Part shown: in pieces, positions 32,081 through 44,620 of the stretch | Numbering within the stretch: the first letter of the stretch is position 1 | How the letters are laid out: each line of letters opens with the position of its first letter | Source: Astropecten irregularis | Lineage: Eukaryota; Echinodermata; Asteroidea; Paxillosida; Astropectinidae | Reading direction: 5' to 3' | NCBI GenBank assembly: GCA_963971285.1 | Contig: OZ020244.1 | Span: 6,882,001 to 6,946,000 of the forward strand | DNA length: 64,000 nucleotides | Position numbers and translations under genes: made by a program | Notes under the pieces: model-generated | Told to the model about the DNA's origin: nothing | Seen by the model: only the letters and a program-made list of their open reading frames with translations | Database searches by the model: none

Positions 32081-33381
32081 GATTTCGTGCTAGGCCTAGC
32101 CTACTTACTTGGACATTGTCCTTCCTTTTAATATGGAAATATAAAGTTCCATTGGATTGCGCAGTGTCACAGAAAGGAAAAATATCAGAGAATACAAAGT
32201 CTACTCGGTTCGAACGTTATTCTTTGCTTTGCGTACAAAAAGCTGCACAGGACATCCTCAAATAGGGAAAAGAGTGTTGATGGACGTCTTCATCAACTTT
32301 CATTGTGACGAGGGTAGCCTGCCTCGTGAGTGTTAGTCATAAACGTTACATGGTGCCAATCAAAAAATGAAATATAGATGTGAGCCTAACGTTAGGCCTA
32401 CGTTAGGTCTAGGCCTTACAATTGTAAAATGAAAAAAAAAAAAAAATTGAGGAAGGTCTGAAAATTACAAATTGGTCTGATTCGAATATTATAAAAAAAT
32501 ACCCGGGCCTCTTTCTCAAATGTCATTAGGCCTATTCTTTGGAAGAATTCCACTGACGGCCATCACTTGTGCACAAACCTATCCAATAGGGCGTTTTGAG
32601 AAGTGCGTCATTGTGCAAAATTGCCTCATTTCTTCTCAAAATGTCAGGGATGTAAGCCTAATTCAGCTTAGTTATTTATTTGTAGGTACCCACGATCATT
32701 CCTTATGATGCATATTAACGTATTAGGCCTAACACCAAAACCCTGACGATCATGTCGGAGCGTCTGCCATTTTGTGAGGCCGTCCACCACACACGTATAT
32801 TGGCCTAAATATTTGTCTAGTTTGCATACTTTGCGGATGTGGCAATCCGTTGATCATTTTGCCTAAGGGTATGGTGTGCATGTGCGAACTTCATCAACAC
32901 CTATTTTAATCTAAATAGCTGTAGCAGACATGAGATAATAATCAACGACTAGGCCTATATGCAATTATGCATTGCTTCGTCCACTAGTTGCGATGATCGT
33001 AACCCTAGTTCTGGACTGTGACCTTAGGGTTACGACAAAGTATATTAAAAAACTTTGGGAAGATGTTTTTGAGGAACTTGTGATATACATTTCTCCTTAA
33101 TTTTCCAATTTCCAAAATCCAAACACAAGATTTGACTACATGGACCTGATTGGAAATATCAATGAGTCATTATAAAACCACTAAAAAATATCGAAAGATC
33201 ATTTTATGCAGAAAAAATTACCCCCAACTTGATTATCGAAGGTGTCTAGAATCCTTCCGTTTGCCCTTAGTCAGCCATTTTGAATAGTGCGCAGTGCCAT
33301 CTCAACTAAATTTCGTCATGCGAAATACCGTTTTGGCTGTTCCACCTTTCAAACTCACAGCCCTGTGGAGGGTGTTCACAG

Positions 33382-34398
33382 TAAGCACCGTCGATATCAA
33401 TATATTGATATTATGTTAACAATATCGATATATTGAAATTTTTGATATTGAGGATTAATATCGTTGATAAAATCAAAGCACTCTGCAGCAACGTTGTTGT
33501 AATGTCTAGCGGCCTTATGTACCAATATCACGCAGCCAAAAAAACCTACAACGATAGCCAGCCATCTACCTCGAAAGATGTTTACTTTACCTTTCCTTGG
33601 CTGGTGCCCGCGGAATAACTACAAAGTCTTTATTACCTATTGAACAGAACCAGTGGCTTTTCAGGCAACCACGTGTGTGAGAACCATGTGCATTGAGCTG
33701 TCACACAATGCAGCGTCAACCAATAGCATCATGATAGCCGATCTAGGATCAGTAATGGACCATGATTGGACGGAGCTACAGTGTATAAAACCATCAGCCC
33801 TTTACTTGGAAATAAATTCACGATCTCTCCTCCCCATTATATTATGTCTCCAACTCATGAACTGTCTCCAGCTGTGTCTACACATCATAACTGACAGTTC
33901 TTTTGTTAAGTGGAGTTCAGATTTCTGGGTCAAGAAACCAGACACCAAAAGCCGTCTTTTTTTGTTATGATGTGTCTTTTGTCGGTAAAACAGGCCCAAC
34001 CACAAAGAGATATATCTTATCTATGTTCCGCTTTGATCAGAACAGAATAAAGGCTGAAGGAAAATTTCCTAAATTGCCTATTTGCATGCCTGCGCACAAC
34101 AAACCATTTTGGTTTGTTACTGCGCTGTAACTGTGGTTGGAAACTCATTTCAATAAGTTTGAGTCAGGATATTAAAAAAATTAATTTATATTCAAACCAT
34201 CTGATGTCCCTACAAGGTCGGATGGTATGTCTCTTGACCTCGTGTTTAGGGGTTTAAGACCTGATACGTCCTCTACATTGTGTAGTGTACACTTCAAGGG
34301 GCATTAAATTGTAATGCTGTCTGCACACGTGAAAATCGATATCGATATTTCAGCGCCGATATATCGATATTTGAAAATCCCGATATCGACGGTGCTTA
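33382..34398. mobile_element. 1.0-kb hAT element (TAAGCACCGTCGATATC TIR)
   Basis: Perfect TIR TAAGCACCGTCGATATC at 33382 and its inverse at 34398; 8-bp TSD GTTCACAG/GTTCAAAG. Rich in ATCGATATATTGA-type words near both ends. A 39-codon ORF start (SSGLMYQYHAAKKTYNDSQP) could be the remnant of a transposase N-terminus. Confidence 0.88.
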
Positions 34399-34760
34399 GT
34401 TCAAAGAATACTCGTATCATGTATAGTGCATGCTTATACACGCATATCGCATACAGTGTGTGAGCTTGTCCATAGAAACGGTCGCCGTGCCGCACACATC
34501 CTTCTCGGTATATTGGGCAAAAAAAAAATAATACAGGTCATTGAATTGACCAGACCCTTGTCAAAACACCATAACCCTTAGGTTTCATACGTGTGCTGAA
34601 ACTGCCGAATTACGTTTATTTTGCCGCTCTTCTGATATGACAGAAAGTGTCATGGCTTGATTTTTTTTCCAGACATCCATCATCGACATCGAACACATGC
34701 GAAAATACGGCTCATGGAGGAAGAAATGGAGTGTATACACGATACTATATGTATGCGTTA

Positions 34761-35029
34761 TAGGGCTGCAGTTTGTAATCGGTTACCCGGTTAACCTACC
34801 GTACAAGCCGTTGCCCGGTTACATTTTCCAGTTTCGGTTAACAAAAATGGGTTCTTTTAGGTGTCTTTTCTTTTTCAAACATCCATTATTGATGTAGGAC
34901 CGCCCTTTTTTGTTTTGTATACGCTAAAAAATTCACAATGTGCGAATGTTTTCTTTGTTATACGGGTAACCGTAACCGAATTACAGACAGGTAACCGGTT
35001 ACAAAATTATTTGTAAACTTACAGCCCTA
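34761..35029. mobile_element. 269-bp hAT MITE (TAGGGCTG ends), perfect TSD
   Basis: TSD ATGCGTTA on both sides; ends TAGGGCTGCAGTTTGTAA and TTGTAAACTTACAGCCCTA. Subterminal GGTTACCCGGTTAAC words. It interrupts the hAT-shared module in the 33-36 kb element. Confidence 0.92.
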
Positions 35030-36742
35030 ATGCGTTATATCTTTGCGAGATCTACATAAACAATTATTCTGATCAACCGTCCTTCCAAAATACTGTAAAT
35101 CACAGGCTGATCAGCTTTTAAATCTTACTTGAATTTCACTCAGTTATTTTGTTCAGTTGGTCAAGTAGAAGCACTCTTTTCATAATTATTTTTAATCTTA
35201 AAAATTATCGTGAAATCCTTCCGAAACCGACGATCGCTTTTAAATTAAGACTTAAAAACATTGCCTACACCGCATACAGCCTGGTATGCGTAAAAGCCAC
35301 GGTTTCATAGCAAACGTACATTGTGTACGTGCACCAGCGAAAGTCTCAATCAGTACATTACGTATAAATGTGGCCATGGGCTTGAAATGAAGTGTATGTT
35401 GCACTCAGTCGGCACCTTTTTGGATCGTGGCCACGTTCGTTACAGATTTGCAGTAAGAAATGGGCATTTTTCCTACATGTTCTGGTGATATTTTTAGGAA
35501 TATGTTTTCACTGTCGTACCGGGGCCGGGGTATGATCATTTTTGGTGTAATTGATGACCGGATATATTTTTCAGTCCACCGTAAATTCTGACCACTGCGC
35601 GATCTGTAATGAAGTGGATGGCCTTTTCTGTTTTATCATGGATTGGGTCGGCGCCGAGTTTGTGACTTGCATTGTCTGTTTGTGGGACCACTCGTAAAGG
35701 AAATCATTTAAAAATCTTAGCAATTTCCTTCAGTTCATGATGAAAGATTTGAATTGTCAGCGGCAGCTTGACATGGGCAAACAATGCAAACCTCCTCACA
35801 CTATGTATGCGATATGCGTGTACACAGTACATGTACATTGTATATACAGCGCACTTGTTATTCTGTGAACACCCTCCATAGGGCTTTGAGTTTGAAAGGT
35901 GGAACAGCCAAAACAGTATTTCGCATGACGTAATTTGGTCGAGATGGCACTGCGCACTATTCAAAACGGCCGACTGACGGCAAACGGAGGGATTCTAGAC
36001 ACCTTCGATAAGTTTGGGGTAATTTTTTCTGCATAAAATGATCTTTCGATATCTTAAGTGGTTTTATATGACTCATTGATATTTCCAATCAGGTCCATGT
36101 AGTCAGATCTTGTGTTTGGACTTTGGAAATTGGAAATTTAAGGGGAAATGTATATCACAAGTTCCTCAAAAACATTTTCCCAAATATACTTTGTCGTAAC
36201 CCTAAGGTGACCCTAGTTCTGACATAGGGACTGTCATCGCAACTGTTTGTCCACATAGGCTGGAAGGAACCCAATGTGTGGTGCACATTTAGACGTCGTG
36301 TTAGGCACATGGTGCTATAAACACGGAAGATGTAGTACAAGTGAATCACAGATGATATTATAAGTAAATAAATAAAAATAAGTTGACAGATCTTTTTTGA
36401 TATAGAGAATGGGCCCCCTTATTCAGAGCAGATTTGCAACTAGCGTGACAGGCTTTTTGGGGTTATATGTACATAAAAAGTATGTCTTACAGTTACTTCA
36501 AAATCACTACCAAGGCCGGCCTCAAGCCACGGTACCACCCATTATTACTTGACTGCATCACAAACACGCTAACTTCCATAAGGCTGTTCCGAATATTTGA
36601 AAATCCGGACATAGATCGTTCATTGAGTACTCGAATATTGTTTTCCGAATTGGAATACAACATTTGGGACACGTGAAGCCAGTGTCACAAGCTCATCTGT
36701 CTGGTGTGCCGAGCTGACCGGATGTCGAAACTGGCCAGCAAG

Positions 36743-37630
36743 CAGGGTTGTTTGATTTAAATCACTCGATTTAAATCATTGATTTAAATCATGATTTAAA
36801 TCAATGGAAAAAAATCAAAAAAATCGCTCAAAAAAATCAATCATGATTTTTTCGTTATTTCTTGATTTTGTTTTACAAAAAACAGAAAATCATACTGAAA
36901 GAAGGCTTGCATTAACTTTTGGCTTAATTTTTCCACTTTAACAGGGTGTCTTAACAGTTTATGTTGTGTTTTTACAAAGAGTTTTTACTGTACAAAATAC
37001 GCATTCACGTATACACACGTGTATACATGAGAAATGAGTATTCTGAAGTATGTGTACAGCATTACTTGTAATCTGTAGTCTGTACAATAGAATATTTATA
37101 CACACAGTATAATAATACATACAGTACAACATACAGTGTATGTACATGTATGTAACTCATGTACATGTATGCAACTGCACAGAATTAACTTTCATTTGTT
37201 TACATCACTACATCTTGACTTTGCACAGTAATACTGCCAATATTAGCTCTATACTGAGATGCAAATGGACCACTGATACGAACAAGCCATGAAACATCTT
37301 TGAATGTGGTCTTAAACATCCCATCAGCAAGGAAGCAGTAGAGTATGCCTGTAGTGTGGCAGTCAATAACATTTTCTGTTTTTTGTTGCTTTGGTTTTTT
37401 TGGCTACATTTTAATGACCACAATGCCAAAGCGACAAGAAGATACAATTTGGCAGCATTTATGGGGTTTTTAAAGCAAAATGTTATGATAGTAAGATGTT
37501 ATTACGTAAAAACAATAAAGATTTTAATTTAAATCAAAAAAATCGATTTAAATCAAAAAAATCTGATTTAAATCAAATAAATCCGATTTTTTTGATTTTT
37601 TTATAAAAATCATGATTTTTATCAACCCTG
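36743..37630. mobile_element. 888-bp hAT (CAGGGTTG ends) with GATTTAAATC repeats
   Basis: TSD CCAGCAAG at 36735-36742 and 37631-37638; ends CAGGGTTG and CAACCCTG. About a dozen GATTTAAATC palindromic words cluster at both ends, likely transposase-binding repeats. No transposase. Confidence 0.92.
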
Positions 37631-38270
37631 CCAGCAAGGCAACGCAATGGACATGAACTCAACTGTAGCTGTAGGTATGGACAGACAAGGGCATAAATTT
37701 AACCTTATTGGTCCACCACACACATTGAGACTGCTCAGCAACCGAACTGACTACCTTGATGCCGGTTTCACATGCACTGTTGGAAATATTTCAACCTGAA
37801 ATATCACTTAGGAATGTCATGATTGTTCAATAATATGATTACGGTAAACCTGTAGGCCTATCTGAAGTCATTATTTTGTTATCAGTAATATTCATATTTC
37901 CATTCAAAAAAAGTTTAAATGGGTAAATACATCATGTAGTCATTTGTGACAGGGTTTCACTGGAACATTTAACTGCCATTTTGATTAGCTTCATTATAAT
38001 ATTCATGAGTCATGAATATTATCATGGGCATTTAAACCCATTGAATGGGAGTTGAGAGAAAATTCATGCTGTCTTTTTGAGCTTTTAATGAATATTGTAA
38101 CAAAATTTGGTGTTTTGGTCAGATAGTGAGTTGCCCCTGTAAGCCTCATATAGTGTTGCCCTTTTAAGCCTTATATACATAGTGTTGCCCCATCTACCGG
38201 TAGTTGCTTTAAGTTCATTTTCTTTGACTAGTCTTCATTGTGCCTGTAGGCCACAGTGCCTGTTATTTTA

Positions 38271-40735
38271 CCTGTTCCGAAATTTCCGATGTCGGAACAG
38301 GTATTGTTTTCGTTCAAATTTTTCACTATTATTATTCTTTATTGTCCAGATTTTGTTTATTGTTTATCTCTTCTTAGCTTCTTCCGATCAGCTTAGATGA
38401 GGTATCTTCTGAAAGCTTTTAAGCTAAGGATCATTCTGACTCAGAGTTGTAAAATTTCTTAATTGATTAGCCAAGTTACAGTCATTTGAATATTTAATTA
38501 GTAAATTTTGTTCGCAGCGTATCTCGAGAACGACAAATGCAACAGACATGATTCTTTTTGCAAAAGCTTGGTTATATCATGTAGTTGTGCATGCTGCCAC
38601 GAAAATGACCTGACGTCACTATGAAGTCATCATGACGTCATCGAAGCCGAAATTTGTGATTCCTATTTACAGAAAAGTAATTTGTTGATTTTTTTCCACG
38701 GTTATTTCAAAAATTTACAAACAATCATTTGTCAGAGAATATTGAGATTGGAGTTACTGATAGAATTGCTACGTGAAACATTAAAAACTGACTGTTAAAA
38801 TACACCTTATAGGCCTTATACCTCAAACAGAAAACTCCCTCTTTGTGTGACGTCTCGTGACCACGGCTTGAGATACCAAGATACACGTAGATCCAGGTCG
38901 ATAGAAGCACAGTAATAGCTCTAGGGCTGTGCGTTCTACCCGGGTACTCGAAACCCGACCGAAACCATCGAGTACCCGGCTCCATTTTTTCGATTCTTTT
39001 ACCCGTAAAAAAATAACAACCATGCCCTTTTTCATATAGTACATCACTGACCTGCAAAATTGGTAGTTTTTTTCAATGTCAAAAGCAGATTATTTACCGC
39101 AAATCTGTCCCGAAGCCGGCAGCGAGCCACAATTATCGACGCAGTCCGGCCGCGATCTACGGTACCCGACAACGCGACGCACCCCGGCCGCGATGTAGGC
39201 CTACATGTACCGACCAAAAATGCTACCGCGTACGGCAGATGATCGGAACCGACCGAGCCCACACCGTGCACACACATAGTACGTACGGTGTATACAGTAT
39301 GTAGTCTTGCTGCCCACACGTGGTCGAGACTGGTGCACGTTGTTTTGACATCGTGGCTATTACGCGTGGCCGTGTGTGGGGCGGATACCAGTCATGGAAC
39401 ATTCGGGATTACCATGCTGACCATGTGCACAATGCATCGTGATTACGTCTTAATAATGCGTTTGTCGCCCTAGTAATTTTTCTCACGTTATTTCTTAAGA
39501 TCTAGCACATGTACGTGAAAAGTGTGTTTCTTCTTATTGGCCAACTGGACAAAATTACCGGCTGAAATTCAAGTAAGATTTAGCTGATCAGGAAAATGCG
39601 ATTTACGGGGTGGTCAGAATATTTTACGGGGAACACGCAACGAAATAACAACCCAGACAATACATACATACATCGTGTTTGATGTCGGTGTTCGATGTCG
39701 GAAAAAAGATCGCGCTAACTTTTGCTTGGCCTGTCATGTCGGTAGAAATAGCGTATAAGCGTAAACTAAAATTCGGCACCCCTAAAAATAGCCGAAATCC
39801 GCTAAAGGTCGGGGTGTTTTGGGGAAGGTCTGGTAATTTTTTAGCACGCCTGGCTCGGAGCCCCGATACGGTACTCACCAACGGCCATTACGCAACATAC
39901 TTCCGGGTTCTTAATTTCTTATGTTTTATATTATATCGCGGGTACCCGGGTACCCGCCCGTTTGGGCAAAGGGTACTCGGGTCCAAAATTACCCGTGAAT
40001 GCACAGCCCTAAATAGCTCCACCAAGTATTTTAATTTGACGTCATGAAATGGCTGAATATTGTTTGCAGCATATCTCGAGAACGACAAATGCTATGGTAA
40101 TGATTCTTTTTGCAAAAGCTTTGGTTAGATCCTGAAGATGTGCATGCGACTGTGAAAATAAGTTGTGATGTCATAATGACGTCATAAAAAAGCTACATTT
40201 TATTTCATATCGTAAAGAACGTCTGATCGTCATGAAACTTAGTAGGTGTAAAGTCTGTGCTACCCCAAGAATGTTTCAGTGATGACTTTGTTATGACAAA
40301 GTTAGAATTAAATTCTTAATTAATTAAGCACGTGACAACCCATTTGAATAACATTTAATTAGTAAATTTTGTTTGCAGCATATCTCGAGAACGACAAATG
40401 CTATTGCAATGATTCTTTTTGTCAAAGCTTGGTTGCAAGATCTTGTAGTGGTACATGCTGCTATGAACATGACGTCATCATGACGTCATCAAAAGGCTGA
40501 TTTTTGTTTGAAGCATATCTTGTGAACAACAAATGCTATGGAGATAATTCTTTTTGCAAAAGCTTTGTTATATCCTCTAGATAGCATGCTGTTTTCAAAA
40601 TGAGCGTGACGTCATCATGACGTCTTCCGAGCTTATAAAGCTGATCAAATAAAGTTGGAACAGCTCCATGTTCGTTCATGAACACTGAAATGTCTAGTTT
40701 TATAAATGCTTTTGTTGTTGGCATGCATTAAGATT
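38271..40735 (+). repeat. TGACGTCA-rich repeat family, copy A (split by a hAT)
   Basis: Begins with a hairpin CCTGTTCCGA...TCGGAACAGG (38271-38301) followed by TATTGTTTTC. It contains repeated units with GCATATCTCGAGAACGACAA, ATTCTTTTTGCAAAAGCTT and then ATGACGTCATCATGACGTCA (38512, 40068, 40375 and 40511 starts). The hAT at 38922-40011 is inserted in it. Non-coding; relatives at 46610-47820 and 12575-12660. Confidence 0.7.
38922..40011. mobile_element. 1.09-kb hAT (TAGGGCTGTGC TIR), perfect TSD
   Basis: TSD AATAGCTC at 38914-38921 and 40012-40019; TIR TAGGGCTGTGC perfectly inverted. Subterminal GGGTACCCGGGTA/CGGGTACTCGAAACCCG words. Carries the shared hAT module at about 39240-39720. No transposase. 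Confidence 0.93.
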
Positions 40736-40970
40736 GACCACTTGTGGCAGCTAGAGCAATCCCTTTCAATAAGCCATTTGCGAGATAAATCTGAATTCTA
40801 TCTGGTACACAGGCTTCTTTCATTGCATATAAACACCCCAATTTGAATTTCCCAGACTAAAGACTGTCGCTATATCACATGATTCGGGGCAAGCTTTTGC
40901 TTAGTTACATAACAGTCGTCTTGCACCAATGCACTGTTCATAATAGAAAAGAATGGCACAAAGGAACCAG

Positions 40971-41117
40971 GGGCGGGTTTCACTAACACTTTTCGATATC
41001 GGTAAAGACCAAATCCATTGCTAAACAGAAAATTGCTATACAAAGCAGCGATCGATTCTCCGTTAAGCGATGGATTTGGGCTTTACGATGATCGCAAAGC
41101 GTTAGTGAAATCGGCCC
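40971..41117. mobile_element. 147-bp palindromic MITE, CAG duplication
   Basis: Second copy of the 18953-19099 family, equal in length. Flanking CAG at 40968-40970 and 41118-41120. Ends GGGCGGGTTTCACTAAC and GTTAGTGAAATCGGCCC. Confidence 0.85.
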
Positions 41118-42230
41118 CAGACCACTCCAGAGATGGGTATCACTATGCAACAACCACTGCAACAACCACCACCTTTACTTTACAGCTGTAATGTCAATTG
41201 TTGTAAGTAACTTTATTTTGTATTTCATACCCTGTGTTTTACCTGATTCACCATGCTTACTTGTTAGTCCAACAAATCGTTTCCCCTATCTTACTGCCCT
41301 CCCCAGGGAGCTGTGGAATAATGTACATGTATATTAAAACTATCAAAATGGCAAAACCATAGTTTTGCTTGTCGAACTGTAAACTTGGTTCCTGTGTTTG
41401 CTATTTTCTGATTGAGAGTTTATCTTGGCATCCCCTGAACCCCTACTGGCGGTTACCTCAAGTTGGAAACTGCTGCCCATTCATAAATATTTGGAAACTA
41501 TGGTTTCCAGGCCATATTGGGAGTGCCGTATAAACTGCCGTAAGCAGCATACAATGCTATCTCTTTGCCACTTAACAAAGCATCCATTGCAACTATACAG
41601 CAGCATTCATACAATGCACCGGTACAGCCGGTATCAAGGGAGACTGTCCGCGTGCCGAGTAGTCTCACTGTGTGTGGACCAATAAGGTCCTAATACCATG
41701 CATGCACACAGCATGACGAAATTTAGTCTATTTTATTGGTGTGCTAAGTTGTTTCTTCAACCGGACATGCCCGACATGGCTGCTCCAACGTAGAATCAAC
41801 AAAACCAAAAATCGTATTTAAGCTCTAGCGAACCATTTTGTTGCTGAAATTGCATCATTTGCGGACATAATTGCTGAAAGAGTTGATAGCCATGTCGAAG
41901 TGAATAATTTTGTCACCCTGGTAAAAGCAACTGATGACAACTTGGCATACTGTACACTGTACAGGCAAATTTTCATTGGGTGCCAGGAACGGTACTTTCA
42001 AAAGCTATTGTTACAGCACTTAATAAATATACCATTGTACACATGTACATGTGACTGCAATTGATTTGTATGGTTTATTCATCAACAATTTGCAGTCACA
42101 ATGAGTTTGTTCCAAGCAACCGAATATCCGGTTATTTGATCAAACTGTAGTATCGAATATTACGAATACATACATGTGTCAATTATTGGAAATGATTCAG
42201 CCCATGTGTTGTACGTATAGTGTGTACTAG
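41118..42230. other. Intergenic DNA, nothing recognised
   Basis: No ORF of known type and no clear repeat boundaries; short TACATGTACA words only. Confidence 0.6.
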
Positions 42231-42242
42231 CCATAGAGATAT

Positions 42243-42522
42243 CATACTAATAAACTAGAGGGCGGGCTCTGCGAAATTTCTGTGACAACATGGGGATCGA
42301 TCCGCCATTACTGAAATGGGCACTGCGTCAGCGCTTTAAACTATCCTTGCTGTGTACGTACAGTGTAGGTCTTTGTACTGTAGTTTACGCAAGTGCTCCG
42401 TCAGCACAGCATTCCCTGGTACGCATGCTTAATTCGTGCCTTTAATAGTAATGGCGGCACGGGCCCATGTGATCACAGTGCCAGAGTACAGGGGAGTATA
42501 AACCCTCTAGTTTATTAGTATG
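42243..42522. mobile_element. 280-bp MITE (CTAATAAACTAGAGGG TIR)
   Basis: CATACTAATAAACTAGAGGG and its perfect inverse bound the element. Outside it CCATAGAGATA (42231) and TATCTCTATGG (42534) form a further inverted pair, so the full inverted unit may be 42231-42544. Confidence 0.8.
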
Positions 42523-42741
42523 TACAATGTATGTATCTCTATGGTACTAGCTTACATGTATATACAGGCTTGCTGAGCTGCCTACATGCTGAAATCATGG
42601 CTCTTATGTTCGTGGATACCAGTGTACGACTGCGGTGTGCGACGTGCGCAATGTTTATGTTTTCCCCTATGCAATCGTCGCTTTTAGATATTTCTTTAGA
42701 TCAAGTATGTGAACAGTTTTTGCCTAATCAGATAAAACAAC

Positions 42742-42845
42742 TAGTGCTGGGATTTTTATCCGGTTATAGTTTAACCGACCCGGATTAAATCATCCGGTTA
42801 CAAATTTTCACTAACTATTAGCCGAAACTGAAAGGGAAAAAAAAG
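42742..42845 (+). mobile_element. hAT terminal fragment related to 9450-10344
   Basis: TAGTGCTGGGATTTTTATCC, then GGTTACAAATTT and AGCCGAAACTGAAAGGGAAA, match the left end of the 9450 element. The other end was not found. Confidence 0.55.
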
Positions 42846-43886
42846 TGTGCACTTTTGTATAGAATGAGGCCAAAGAACAAAATATGGCAACTTAAGCTGA
42901 AAAGAAATGTGCTAAATTAACATTTTTTCCCCCAAGACAAGTTTTTTGCATTTACCTCGCGTTGCCTTTTTCTATGAGCCTCAAGATGAAGGGGAATTTA
43001 AGCAGATTGTGTCAAAAAGTTCTGATGAAGTGGCCAACAACGAAATGACTTCTTGTAACACAATTTGAGTGTTTAAGTTTTGTTCATTTAATTGTAAAAT
43101 ATTGGTAATGAAGATGCATTTGATGCACCATCTTAATTGTAAAAACAGAACATTTTATGAAGGAGTTTTAATATGAGAAAATAAGTGAAATTCTATCTCA
43201 GACTTTTGTAATAAACAAAACATAATTTAAAACTAAAATAAAAAGAAAAGAGTCGGGACCCATTTCCCGTAACAAATGGTGAAAATGTAGATCAAATATT
43301 AAAAAAGAGATTTATTAATGCAATATAAAAAGAAAATGCTTCAGAAAGGCCATGGTTCTTAGCAATCACGCTTATTTAAAACAAAGACAGCACTCTCTCC
43401 AATTCATGTATACTTGTATATTCAAATGGCATTGTCTAGTGGCTCAATGACGTGAATGTATTAATGTACAGTAAATTACATTGGCTGTTGGCCCATGGGC
43501 TGCATGTAGAAATCATGTAACAGTGAAGCTGACAGTGCAAGCTTCACACACACCCATATATGCCATATATCAAATGAAGATGTAAAAGGTACAATGATTG
43601 GTAAAGGTCACAGAACAGCACTCACACATTGTCTAATCCAACATGTACATATATGTACAATGTACATGGACTGATACTGTAAACCTGTGACAATTTGACC
43701 TCAATCAGACATCTTAGTCATGAAAATAACGAAAACCTAAAGTTTTCTTATAAAACATATAGAATGGTTTTGATCTTACCCTGAGATCAAAACTGTTTTC
43801 AGTCTTTGTTTGACTAATTTCTGGATAAGTACACCATCAGATGGAAATGTTTCAAGGGTGTGTTTCTACCAGCACCATCTTCATAT

Positions 43887-44620
43887 TAGGGCTGTCCATT
43901 TGCAAATAATTTAGTATTCAAATAAAAAAAAAATTGACTGAATATTCGAATATTTGAAACTCGCAATTCAATGTAAATATAAGAAAATAAAATGTGAAAG
44001 TACATACCTGTACGTTGCATAATGGCCGCTGGTAGCTATCGGGGGCCGCACCAGGCATGCTAAACAATTACAATCATGAACAGATCCTCCCAAAACACCC
44101 TGCCTTTTTAGCAGATTTCCCGCTTTTTAATACATGTAAGTTACAGTTCCGACATTGAACACCAACATCTAACACACCATGTTGGCCCTATGCATTGTTG
44201 TATCTTTGCAAGATCCCCGTAAAAATATTCTGACCGTACAGTTCTTCTAAAATAATACTTTTCTGGTCGCCTAAATCTTACTTCAATAGTTTAGTTTGTC
44301 CATTTAGCCAAGTAGAAACATAATTTTCAGTTCACCGACTGAATTCCAAAAACGAACGGTAAAAAATTATCTTAAAGCAACAATCGCATTCATATCGCAC
44401 ACACGCTACATGCATCATGCATGCACACCACGTGCAGCCAGCCATCGTGCATGACTTGCATCTGTGCGCATAATAGCGAGAACTTCACAGCACTAGCGTG
44501 CACCAGCGCAAGTCTCAATCTCATGGTCGGCAGGAAGCCTGCACGTATATGTACACATACATGTGCACAGTACATATCCCGAAAGTTATACGTAAATCTG
44601 GGAAAGTCTTCCTGTTTGGG
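43887..44620. mobile_element. hAT-like fragment carrying the shared module
   Basis: Starts TAGGGCTGTCCATTTGC with AATATTCGAATATT palindromes (left terminus). On the - strand, 44560-44140, it carries the module seen in three other hATs (ACTTGGCTAAATGGACAAAC, AAGTAAGATTTAG, ACGGGGATCTTGCAA). The right end is not located. Confidence 0.55.

Larger units (their letters stand above)
32981..36249. mobile_element. 3.3-kb long-inverted-repeat element holding two hAT insertions
   Basis: Left arm 32981-33381 plus 34407-34470 is inverted relative to right arm 35795-36249 (about 460 bp; markers TTGCGATGA, ACATGGACCTGATTGGAAAT and GAAGGTGTCTAGAATCC). The left arm is split by a hAT (33382-34398), and the core by a 269-bp hAT MITE (34761-35029). 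Without these the element is about 2 kb. No transposase; TSD not seen. Confidence 0.75.

Noticed and set aside
32071..32265. 64-codon + strand ORF after the CpG-rich stretch
   Set aside because: It begins at the splice donor itself and has no family resemblance; better read as intron sequence.
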